Assembly (NCBI GenBank): GCA_023386835.1
Contig: JAEWIY010000053.1
Coordinates: 1-9,376, forward strand
DNA length: 9,376 nucleotides
DNA from: Verrucomicrobiota bacterium
GTDB taxonomy: Bacteria > Verrucomicrobiota > Verrucomicrobiia > Opitutales > Opitutaceae
Direction: 5' to 3'
Shown: positions 1 through 5,628 of the stretch, one piece after another
Layout of the letters: every line of letters begins with the position of its first letter
Numbering within the stretch: the first letter of the stretch is position 1
The notes under the pieces: model-generated
What the model was told of the DNA's origin: nothing
What the model saw: only the letters and a program-made list of their open reading frames with translations
Database searches by the model: none
Translations under genes and position numbers: made by a program

Positions 1-2
1 AA

Positions 3-1022
3 CCAGCGGGCGACAATCCCTGGGGGGCGGGCACACTCGACGGAGCGACAACGTCGCCGCCGCCGATTTACACCTTTGAGCGGCCGCCGGTGGTTTATGG
101 TCGCGAGCCGTTGTGGGTGAAAACACCAGCGACGCTGGATCAGCGGGCGGAACGCGCGGCAGACGCGTTGCGGGGGGCGCCGGTGGACTGGCGCGCGACG
201 TTGAGCACGGATCCGTTGACCGGCCGCGTCACTGGCGTGCAGCGGCTCGCCGGGCCGTCCCTGGCGCCGTTTCTCTCCGCCTGTGGGCTGCTGGTCGCCT
301 TCCTCGGCGTGCTGCTCAAGACCTACCTGCTTGTGCCGCTCGGCTTGATCTTTGCCGCGTCGGCCTGGGGATACTGGTTGTATCCAAAGCGGAATGACAT
401 CGCACGGATGCTCGACAGCGGCCTGGCGGAGAAGGCGGGTGTGCCTGTCCTGCTCACCGGCAACCAGTCCACCGGTTGGTGGGGCATGCTCGGGCTCGTG
501 ACGATCGCGGCGACGGCGCTCGGGGCGCTATTTTATGCGTACGCGTACCTTTGGTTGTTTGCGCCGATGTGGCCGCCGGAAGGGCTGCTTCCGCCGAAGC
601 CGCTGCTGGCCCTGGTCGCGGCCTTTGTGCTGGTGCTGCCGGCGGCACTACGCGCGACGTGGGGACGTTCGTTGACGCCGTCCGAGGTGCCACGCGTCCG
701 CGGCGCATTGGTGATGAGTGTGCTGCTGGTGATCCTGCATGTGGTGCTGCACGTGCGCTTCCTCATGTCACTTGAGTTTGGTCCGCAGGATCATGCGTAC
801 GGCTCGATCTTCTGGGTCATTTCCGTCGTGTTGTTGCTCTTTGCCGTCGTGCAAGCGGTGCTGCTCGGAACGGCGTGGGCGCGGCTGCGCGGGCTGGAGG
901 AGCGCGAACTTCTGGTCGGGCAGTTGCAGCTGCAGATCACGGCCCTGTTCACCCGATTCACGGCGGCGGCCGCGGTCGCGATCGCGGTGGTCCTGCATCT
1001 TCTGCCGCGGTGGCTGTCATGA
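3..1022 (+). CDS. Cytochrome c oxidase subunit I/III fusion (5' end missing)
   Basis: The frame is open from the window edge, so this is the last 339 residues of a longer protein. The first ~35 visible residues (GDNPWGAGTL, then SPPP.Y.F and PVVYGREPLW) match the conserved C-terminal tail of haem-copper oxidase subunit I. About seven hydrophobic helices follow in the same frame. They carry subunit III landmarks: a GWWG helix, a WPPEG loop, and FGPQDHAYGSIFW before a late helix. This order fits the I+III fusions of caa3-type oxidases, which reduce oxygen with electrons from cytochrome c in the cytoplasmic membrane. The subunit III half is divergent: the usual Glu in the ATE helix, the HG.H motif and the YWHFVD signature are not seen. 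The stop codon overlaps the next start by ATGA, indicating an operon. Identity of the subunit I tail is firm; the subunit III label is good but less certain. Confidence 0.88.
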   Translation, partial: PAGDNPWGAGTLDGATTSPPPIYTFERPPVVYGREPLWVKTPATLDQRAERAADALRGAPVDWRATLSTDPLTGRVTGVQRLAGPSLAPFLSACGLLVAFLGVLLKTYLLVPLGLIFAASAWGYWLYPKRNDIARMLDSGLAEKAGVPVLLTGNQSTGWWGMLGLVTIAATALGALFYAYAYLWLFAPMWPPEGLLPPKPLLALVAAFVLVLPAALRATWGRSLTPSEVPRVRGALVMSVLLVILHVVLHVRFLMSLEFGPQDHAYGSIFWVISVVLLLFAVVQAVLLGTAWARLRGLEERELLVGQLQLQITALFTRFTAAAAVAIAVVLHLLPRWLS

Positions 1023-1417
1023 AGGTGAAACACACCACACCTCCGCACCCGCGCGCGAGCCGTTGGACGCTCCGCTTCATTCTGCTCGGCGGGGCGGTGG
1101 CGTGGCTGCTTCACCTCCTTTTCGCGTATGTGATCGCGGAGTTCGGCACGCTCTCCGGACTTGGCGCGAGACGATGGGGTCCGACGGATACCGTGACGGC
1201 GTTGCTGCTGATCCTCAGTGTCGCGATGATCATGCTGGCGGCGTTTGCGTTGATGGTGTCGTGGCGGCAACGCGCCCGCTGGGGCCAGCAGCCTGAACCA
1301 CTCTCCGAGAGCGACCGGGTGGAGCGGTTCTGCGCGCGCTTCGGCGTGAGCAGCAACCTGGTTTTCCTGGTCATCGTGCTGGCGCAGACGATCCCCATCT
1401 TCTTTTTCCGACGATGA
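1019..1417 (+). CDS. Small three-helix membrane protein of the cytochrome oxidase cluster
   Basis: A 132-residue protein starting at an ATG inside the ATGA that ends the oxidase fusion. I do not recognise a characterised family. It has a short basic N-terminus and three predicted membrane helices: about residues 18-45 (containing GGAVAWLLHLLFAYVIAEFG), 59-82 and 105-130, ending in FFFRR. The AW..HLL..Y...E pattern of helix 1 resembles small unnamed proteins I recall from cytochrome oxidase clusters of other bacteria. Its place between the oxidase subunit and ctaG, with 4-base overlaps at both ends, points to an accessory subunit or assembly protein made in step with them (inference). A frame-compatible upstream extension reaches back to 875 but lies inside the oxidase gene, so the 1019 start is preferred. 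Confidence 0.8.
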   Translation: MKVKHTTPPHPRASRWTLRFILLGGAVAWLLHLLFAYVIAEFGTLSGLGARRWGPTDTVTALLLILSVAMIMLAAFALMVSWRQRARWGQQPEPLSESDRVERFCARFGVSSNLVFLVIVLAQTIPIFFFRR

Positions 1418-2331
1418 GCCGGCCGGTCCGTTTCATCTTTGGTTCGATCGGTGCATTGGCGCTCGCATCACCGGGCCATGCTCACGGGCTGCCCGCGGCT
1501 GACGCGTCGGGGTGGTGGACGCGGTGGAATCCGGATCCGCTGACGCTCGCGTCGCTGGTGTTGCTGGTCGCGTTTTATGGATACGGGTTAAGCCAATTGA
1601 TGCGACGCCGCGGGGAACGCGCGACGGTGCGGCCACGGCACGTGCTGGCGTTTGGCGCAGGGGTGATCGTCCTCGCGCTGGCGCTGGTGTCGCCAATCGA
1701 CGGGTTGGCGGACGACCTGCAATGGATGCACATGGTGCAACACATGCTGCTGATGAACGTGGCGGCACCGCTGGTGGTGATGGGCGCGCCCTGGCGTGTC
1801 ATGCTGTGGGCCTTACCGGCGGCGCGGAGACGCTGGCCGGGGCAGGGCCGCCGGGCCCTGGTGCGCCGTGGTGTGCCGCGCTACCTCTTTTGGCAGCCGC
1901 TGGTGCTGCTGGTGCTGTATGCGCTGGTGCTGTGGACGTGGCATGTGCCGGTGTTGTACGAGGCCGCGCTCGCCAACCGATGGATCCACGATGGGCAGCA
2001 CATCGCGTTTTTCGCCGTGGCGGCGCTGTTCTGGCGTGTGCTCTTCGATCCGATTGGCCACTTGCAGATGAGCCGTGGCACGGCGATCCTCTACCTGTTT
2101 GGCACCTCGCTCCACGCGACGGTACTCGGCGTGTTGATGGCGCTGGCACCGCGGCTCTGGTATCCGACCTATGCCGGACGGACGGAGGCCTGGGGACTGG
2201 CGGCGCTGGAGGATCAACAGTTCGCCGGCTACATCATGTGGATGCCGGCCTGCATGGTGTACGCCGTCATCGCAGCGGTGCTGTGCGCGCACTGGTTGCG
2301 GGAGGACGCCCCTGAGGCGGCGAGAGGCTGA
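1414..2331 (+). CDS. ctaG: Cytochrome c oxidase assembly factor CtaG (caa3_CtaG family)
   Basis: A 305-residue multi-helix membrane protein. Residues 1-23 look like a signal peptide (basic start, hydrophobic core, HAHG near the cut), followed by a WNPDP segment typical of the family. Landmarks in order: LALALVSPIDGLADD (86-101), the histidine cluster HMVQHMLL (106-113), AAPLVVMGAPWR (117-128), TWHVPVLYEAAL (175-186), HDGQHIAFF (192-200) and DQQFAGYIMWMP (267-278). These match CtaG of the caa3 type, which is needed to assemble the copper centre of cytochrome c oxidase. The conserved histidines are candidate copper ligands (inference). The length is normal for the family. The ATG overlaps the preceding stop by ATGA, so it is probably co-transcribed and translationally coupled with the oxidase genes. 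This is unrelated to the proteobacterial Cox11 protein that shares the CtaG name. Confidence 0.93.
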   Translation: MSRPVRFIFGSIGALALASPGHAHGLPAADASGWWTRWNPDPLTLASLVLLVAFYGYGLSQLMRRRGERATVRPRHVLAFGAGVIVLALALVSPIDGLADDLQWMHMVQHMLLMNVAAPLVVMGAPWRVMLWALPAARRRWPGQGRRALVRRGVPRYLFWQPLVLLVLYALVLWTWHVPVLYEAALANRWIHDGQHIAFFAVAALFWRVLFDPIGHLQMSRGTAILYLFGTSLHATVLGVLMALAPRLWYPTYAGRTEAWGLAALEDQQFAGYIMWMPACMVYAVIAAVLCAHWLREDAPEAARG

Positions 2332-2360
2332 GTCGCTGGCGCCTGCCAACGGACGCGCCC

Positions 2361-2894
2361 GTGGAGATCTTTTGGCGGATCTTCGTGCCAAATTGGAGCC
2401 GGCCGTTCTACCGTGCGCCGGTGATATCGACGGCGACGCGGTTGCGTTACACTCAAGGTTACCTGGCGCTCGAGATGTTTGAGGCGGCGCAACGGGAGCT
2501 CGACGCGATCGACGAAGCGGACCGCCAGACTGCGCCGGTGCTCGGGCTGCAGCTTGAACTCGAGATGGGCGCCGAGCGTTGGTCTCGCGTGGTCACGACG
2601 GCCCGTCGACTGACGGTTACCGAGCCGAAGATCGAGCGCGCCTGGATCGCCCTGGCCTATGCGCTGCGCGAGTTGAACCGGGTGGAGGAGGCGCGCGCCA
2701 CGTTGCTCGCCGCGGAGCCGCTCCATGGCGCGACGTCAGCGCTGCTGCAGTACAACCTGGGCTGTTACGAGTGCCTGCTGGGCAACTTGGACGAGGCCCG
2801 CCGCCGCTTGCGCGAAGCGTACCGGCTCGATCCCGCCCTGCGCGAAGGCGCCAAGGGCGATCCGGACCTCGTGTCGTTGGACCGCGAGCCCTGA
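2361..2894 (+). CDS. Tetratricopeptide repeat protein
   Basis: Up to 177 residues, soluble, no signal peptide. Two TPR-like helical hairpins are visible at about residues 92-120 (AWIALAYALRELNRVEEAR) and 127-160 (YNLGCYECLLGNLDEARRRL...A..LDP); a weaker repeat around 28-55 contains GYLALEMFEAAQRELDAI. TPRs are protein-binding scaffolds, so no enzymatic role can be named. The start is uncertain. GTG 2361 has a weak GGA seven bases upstream, while GTG 2421, TTG 2442 and ATG 2475 are in frame, and the first ~27 residues do not look like TPR sequence. The gene lies 29 bases after ctaG on the same strand and may be read through from it, but its function need not be respiratory. It ends directly before a GC hairpin and is convergent with the FMN reductase gene. 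Confidence 0.8.
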   Translation: MEIFWRIFVPNWSRPFYRAPVISTATRLRYTQGYLALEMFEAAQRELDAIDEADRQTAPVLGLQLELEMGAERWSRVVTTARRLTVTEPKIERAWIALAYALRELNRVEEARATLLAAEPLHGATSALLQYNLGCYECLLGNLDEARRRLREAYRLDPALREGAKGDPDLVSLDREP

Positions 2895-2919
2895 CGCGCG
2901 CGGTCTTCGGGCCGGCGCG
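2895..2919 (+). terminator. UUCG-capped GC hairpin after the TPR gene
   Basis: The hairpin starts at the base after the TGA. Left arm CGCGC-(G)-CGGTC, loop TTCG, right arm GGCCGGCGCG. That gives ten pairs with one bulged G (2900) and one T-G wobble, closed by the very stable C(UUCG)G tetraloop. There is no T-run behind it, so it is not a textbook intrinsic terminator, but the site between two convergent genes suits transcription ending or 3'-end protection. Confidence 0.45.
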
Positions 2920-2962
2920 GACAACGACGTGTTGCCAGCCGCGGTGGAGCGTTCGTTGCGCT

Positions 2963-3532
2963 TCAGTCAGGCTGGCGGAGCGGCTTGAGTGCACCGGCCC
3001 AGCGATGCAGCTCCTTCAAGAGCACGTCCGCCGCCTTCACGTGCGCCGGCTGCGCCTCGAAGCGGCCGTCCTTCACTAGGTCGGACACCATCTGGATCGT
3101 GACTGTCTCCAGGATTGGGACCATCTTCAGCGTGGTGAGGGTGAGTTTGGTCATCTGCACCGCGCGGATCCCCCCGGAGATGCCACCGTAGCTCACGAAC
3201 GCGGCGGGCTTGTAGTTCCATTCGGAATACACGTAGTTCAGCGCATTGAGCAGCGCGGGCGTCGGGCCGAAATTGTACTCGGGCGCGACGAAGACGAACG
3301 CGTCCGCCGCCGCCACACTCGCGCTCCACGCCTTGGTGTGGGCGTGTTCGTACTGTTGCAGCCGTGGATGCCGGGGTTCGTCGTAAACGGGCAGTCCGAA
3401 CTCCTTCAGGTCAACCAAGGTGGCGTCGAAGCTGCCTTCGCGTTGAGCCTGTTCGTGAAACCAGCGGGCGATGGGCTCTCCGACGCGGCCGGGCCGCGTG
3501 CTGGCGATGAGGGTGTGTAGTCGCAGTGACAT
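2963..3532 (-). CDS. NAD(P)H-dependent FMN reductase (flavodoxin-like fold)
   Basis: A 189-residue cytoplasmic flavoprotein. It begins with the strand LHTLIA, then STRPGRVGEPIARWF (11-25), the phosphate-binding loop of the NADPH-dependent FMN reductase family. PEYNFGPTPALLNALNY (84-100) and EWNYKPAAFVSYGGISGGIRA (104-124) are the flavin-binding signatures. The family moves electrons from NAD(P)H to FMN, quinones, azo dyes or metals; the physiological substrate cannot be read from sequence. The start at 3532 is preferred because the fold begins directly there and a purine-rich GGCGAGAA lies a few bases upstream on this strand. The in-frame extension to 3640 adds 36 residues that look non-coding. 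It is transcribed away from the oxidoreductase gene at 3662, sharing a 129-bp intergenic region. Confidence 0.92.
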   Translation of the reverse strand: MSLRLHTLIASTRPGRVGEPIARWFHEQAQREGSFDATLVDLKEFGLPVYDEPRHPRLQQYEHAHTKAWSASVAAADAFVFVAPEYNFGPTPALLNALNYVYSEWNYKPAAFVSYGGISGGIRAVQMTKLTLTTLKMVPILETVTIQMVSDLVKDGRFEAQPAHVKAADVLLKELHRWAGALKPLRQPD

Positions 3533-3661
3533 GATGTTCTCGCCGTAAAGGGGTACGCCGTCGCCGCGGCCGCAACTTTCCACGTGTGAACCTTCGAGCG
3601 CGCCGGGACTTGTGGTTGTAGGACCGCCTCCAATCCGCATTAGAAAACCGGCTCCTCAACC
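3533..3661. promoter_or_regulatory. Divergent intergenic region carrying two promoters (inferred)
   Basis: This 129-bp gap separates two divergently transcribed genes, so it should hold a promoter for each. On the plus strand TTGTAG (3616-3621) is followed 17 bases later by ATTAGA (3639-3644), a poor match to a sigma-70 pair. No obvious operator palindrome was seen. The promoter role follows from gene orientation, not from strong motifs. Confidence 0.35.
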
Positions 3662-4693
3662 GTGAATTCGAATCCGTACCTTTTTCGCCTGGCGGTGATC
3701 GGTACCGGCGCGTGGGCGCAGCACATCCACTACCCGGCGATCACGTATCTGCAGCAGCATCCCCCCGCCGGGGTGGAGTTGAGGCTGCGCGGTGTTTGCA
3801 GCCTTGACCCCGACACCGCGCAGAGAATCGCCGACCAGTACGGATTCGAGCGGGTGTACGCGGATCTAGACGCGCTCGTCGCGGATCCGGAGGTGGACGC
3901 GGTGGCGGTGATTGTGGGCCCCGGTCCGCTGCCCCAAGTGCTGGATCGACTCGCGCCCAAAGGCGTGCCGATCCTGACCGAGAAGCCGCCGGGTCCGAAT
4001 TCCCACGTCACCGAACAACTCGCGCGCACGATCACGGTTCCGCACGTGGTCGCCTTCAACCGTCGCTTCGCGCCGATGAACGTGCGCTTCAAGGCCTGCG
4101 TGGCCGCGATGACGGAGCCGTTTTTTGTGGAAGCGCGCTTCTGTCGGCACGGGCGCCTGCAATCCGACTTTGTCCGGGAGACGGGAATCCACCTGCTCAA
4201 CTTCCTCATGGATTGTCTTGGCCCGATTGCGCGGGCGCGCACCAGCCGGCTTCCGCATCCGACCGCGGCGACTTTCAATTGGGTGGTGGACGTCGCGTTT
4301 GCGTCGGGGCTGCCCGGCCGGCTGCAGATCTTTCCCTCCAGCGGGCGGCACACCGAGGAAATCGACGTGCATGGCCTCAGTGAAACCGTGTCGTTGCGGG
4401 CGGCCGAACCGCGTGTTCCGCGAGGTCACGTCAAGGTGACGCGGGTGCCGGCTGTGCCGCCGCCCGGCAGCAACGTGAAGATCCGGCCAAATGTCACGGA
4501 GTGGTTCACCGATGAGCCGGGCACGTCGCACCTGCTGAGTTGCGGGTTTGTGGCCGAGTACGAGGAACTGATCGCGATCGCGCGCGGGGTGCGTGAATCC
4601 CGCTCCACGTTGGCGACGTCCATCGAGACCATGCGTCTCGCGGAGGCGATCGAAGCGGGGCGCGACTACGTGCGTGAACCGATCAGCGAGTGA
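3662..4693 (+). CDS. Gfo/Idh/MocA-family oxidoreductase
   Basis: A 343-residue predicted NAD(P)-dependent sugar or polyol dehydrogenase. The N-terminal Rossmann fold starts with LAVIGTGAWAQHIHYPAI (10-27), whose GTGAWA is the dinucleotide-binding glycine loop. TEKPPG (106-111) is the family's EKP signature with the catalytic lysine at 108. AFNRRFAP (131-138) and GIHLLNFLMDCLG (175-187, His177) are in the substrate-binding half. Length is typical. The substrate cannot be assigned; members act on inositol, glucose, UDP-sugars, trans-dihydrodiols and others. The start is the first GTG of the frame, with no clear ribosome-binding site. It is divergent from the FMN reductase gene and followed by a GC hairpin, so it is probably a single-gene unit. 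Confidence 0.9.
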   Translation: MNSNPYLFRLAVIGTGAWAQHIHYPAITYLQQHPPAGVELRLRGVCSLDPDTAQRIADQYGFERVYADLDALVADPEVDAVAVIVGPGPLPQVLDRLAPKGVPILTEKPPGPNSHVTEQLARTITVPHVVAFNRRFAPMNVRFKACVAAMTEPFFVEARFCRHGRLQSDFVRETGIHLLNFLMDCLGPIARARTSRLPHPTAATFNWVVDVAFASGLPGRLQIFPSSGRHTEEIDVHGLSETVSLRAAEPRVPRGHVKVTRVPAVPPPGSNVKIRPNVTEWFTDEPGTSHLLSCGFVAEYEELIAIARGVRESRSTLATSIETMRLAEAIEAGRDYVREPISE

Positions 4694-4697
4694 ACTC

Positions 4698-4724
4698 GTC
4701 GCCGCGTGTTCGGCGGGCGGCGGC
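4698..4724 (+). terminator. GC hairpin after the oxidoreductase gene
   Basis: Five bases after the TGA, GTCGCCGC (4698-4705) pairs with GCGGCGGC (4717-4724) around an 11-base loop: eight pairs including one T-G wobble. There is no T-run, and GC-rich sequence makes chance pairing possible, so this is only a candidate terminator. Confidence 0.33.
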
Positions 4725-4802
4725 CGCGAAGGCGTTATCGGTGGGTGTTCGACCGCGCCTCGTTGATGCCGCCGACTTGCGCTAAGCGCGCGCGATCGTG
4801 GT

Positions 4803-4899
4803 TTTTCGCGAGTCGGGACCGCTGACGATGTTTACCTTCGGCGTGAGGAAATCTCCCCGCCGGAAACGGGCGCGGTTTACCTTCCGCCTGTTTTCGCGA
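4803..4899. repeat. Two nested pairs of short direct repeats
   Basis: TTTTCGCGA occurs at 4803-4811 and 4891-4899. Between them GTTTACCTTCGGCGTG (4830-4845) recurs as GTTTACCTTCCGCCTG (4875-4890), 14 of 16 bases identical and 45 bp apart. The order is A-B-B-A with all copies in the same orientation. They may be binding sites or a decayed duplication; the function is unknown. Confidence 0.5.
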
Positions 4900-4954
4900 C
4901 GGGCCTTCCTCTGAAGTGCCGCGCGCTGGGTGCTTCTGCCCAATCCGCGCCTGC

Positions 4955-4968
4955 CGCAAGCGCTTGCG
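4955..4968. promoter_or_regulatory. Perfect 14-bp palindrome, possible LacI-family operator
   Basis: CGCAAGCGCTTGCG reads the same on both strands and lies 46 bases before the RedB-like start codon. Its core AAGCGCTT, with flanking GC, resembles operators of LacI/GalR-family regulators, which are palindromes with a central CG or GC step. The resemblance is established family knowledge; the assignment to this operon is inference from position. Confidence 0.45.
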
Positions 4969-4979
4969 AATAGTGCTCA

Positions 4980-5001
4980 ATCGGTGGGGCGGTGAACCGA
5001 T
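4980..5001 (+). other. Small hairpin just before the RedB-like start
   Basis: ATCGGT (4980-4985) is the exact reverse complement of ACCGAT (4996-5001), with a 10-base loop. It ends 12 bases before the TTG start, where it could affect ribosome access or serve as a protein-binding site. Six pairs is short and may be chance. Confidence 0.25.
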
Positions 5002-5013
5002 AGCTCCTGCACC

Positions 5014-5628
5014 TTGTGCTTCACCGGTAAAAAACTTCGCATCGTGCTGGGCGCAGGCGTCTGGCTGGCGGCGTTGATCGTCGGCTTTGCGACGTTGCAA
5101 CGGTACGCGTCGGCCGCCGGCGGAGCGCACGCGCCCGTCAAGGGCGTAGCCGAGGTGTTTGCACCGTACCGCAACGAGGGCCGCGCGCTCGCGGTGATGG
5201 CTATTCACCCCCGTTGTCCCTGCACGGAGGCGAGCCTGTCTGAGTTGGGTGATTTTCTCGCCCGCGCCGGAGCTGGTTGTGACGCGTTGATCGTGCACGT
5301 GGTGCCTCCGGGCGCGGATTGGCCGGCAGCGAAAACCCGCGATCTCGGCGCCCGCAATGTGCCCGTCGTGGCCGACCAAAACGGCCAACTGGCCACGCAG
5401 CTCGGCGCTGAAACCTCCGGCCATCTCGTGCTGTTCGATGCCGCCGGGCAGGTCCGCTTTCACGGTGGCATCACGCGTTCACGCGGTCATCGCGGCAAGG
5501 CACCGGCGCAGGATGCGATGTTGTCCGTTCTCTCCGCGCCGGGTTCCGCCGCGGAAGTTCAAAGCGCTCCCGTCTATGGCTGCGCCCTGATCGGATCGTG
5601 CAGTCCCTCCCACGTCGCCGCGCCATGA
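5014..5628 (+). CDS. RedB-like membrane-anchored thioredoxin-fold protein
   Basis: A 204-residue protein. A basic start (KKLR) precedes one hydrophobic segment (about 10-27), a signal anchor or uncleaved signal peptide, so the rest should face the periplasm. AVMAIHPRCPCTEASLSEL (60-78) is a thioredoxin-like strand-loop-helix in which the cysteines are C68 and C70 (CPC, one residue apart, instead of CxxC). NVPVVADQNGQLATQLGAETSGHLVLFDAAGQ and RFHGGIT (115-153) follow the fold's cis-Pro and final strands. Two more cysteines lie near the end (C190 in PVYGC, C196). It resembles proteins I recall being annotated RedB-like; the biochemical role is unproven, and thiol redox or metal handling is inferred. 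The start is a TTG, the first usable codon after an in-frame TGA at 4993; GTG 5044 would leave too little before the helix. Its TGA overlaps the kinase ATG. Confidence 0.8.
   Translation: MCFTGKKLRIVLGAGVWLAALIVGFATLQRYASAAGGAHAPVKGVAEVFAPYRNEGRALAVMAIHPRCPCTEASLSELGDFLARAGAGCDALIVHVVPPGADWPAAKTRDLGARNVPVVADQNGQLATQLGAETSGHLVLFDAAGQVRFHGGITRSRGHRGKAPAQDAMLSVLSAPGSAAEVQSAPVYGCALIGSCSPSHVAAP

Larger units (their letters stand above)
4694..5013. other. 320-bp non-coding region upstream of the signalling operon
   Basis: No plausible protein is seen here. The long open frame on the minus strand is low-complexity, Arg/Gln/His-rich and continues antisense through the RedB-like gene, so it is a GC artefact. 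The region holds a GC hairpin at its left end, two pairs of short direct repeats between 4803 and 4899, a 14-bp palindrome at 4955-4968 and a small hairpin at 4980-5001. It should contain the promoter for the three-gene operon at 5014-8911, although no good -35/-10 pair stands out. Confidence 0.6.

Noticed and set aside
1512..2315. 267-codon plus-strand frame inside ctaG
   Set aside because: It overlaps ctaG in another frame and its Gly/Ala/Arg-rich sequence has no membrane helices or motifs.
3533..3640. 36-residue N-terminal extension of the FMN reductase
   Set aside because: The flavodoxin fold starts directly after the inner ATG at 3532, which has a purine-rich site upstream; the extension is low-complexity and would cover the divergent promoter region.
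4735..5463. 242-codon open frame on the minus strand across the intergenic region and the RedB-like gene
   Set aside because: Composition is Arg/His/Gln-rich without hydrophobic pattern or motifs, and it runs antisense to a recognisable thioredoxin-fold protein; typical of high-GC shadow frames.
5598..5624. GTG start nine codons upstream for the histidine kinase
   Set aside because: The ATG at 5625 makes the same ATGA overlap seen at three other junctions in this window and adds a standard start codon.
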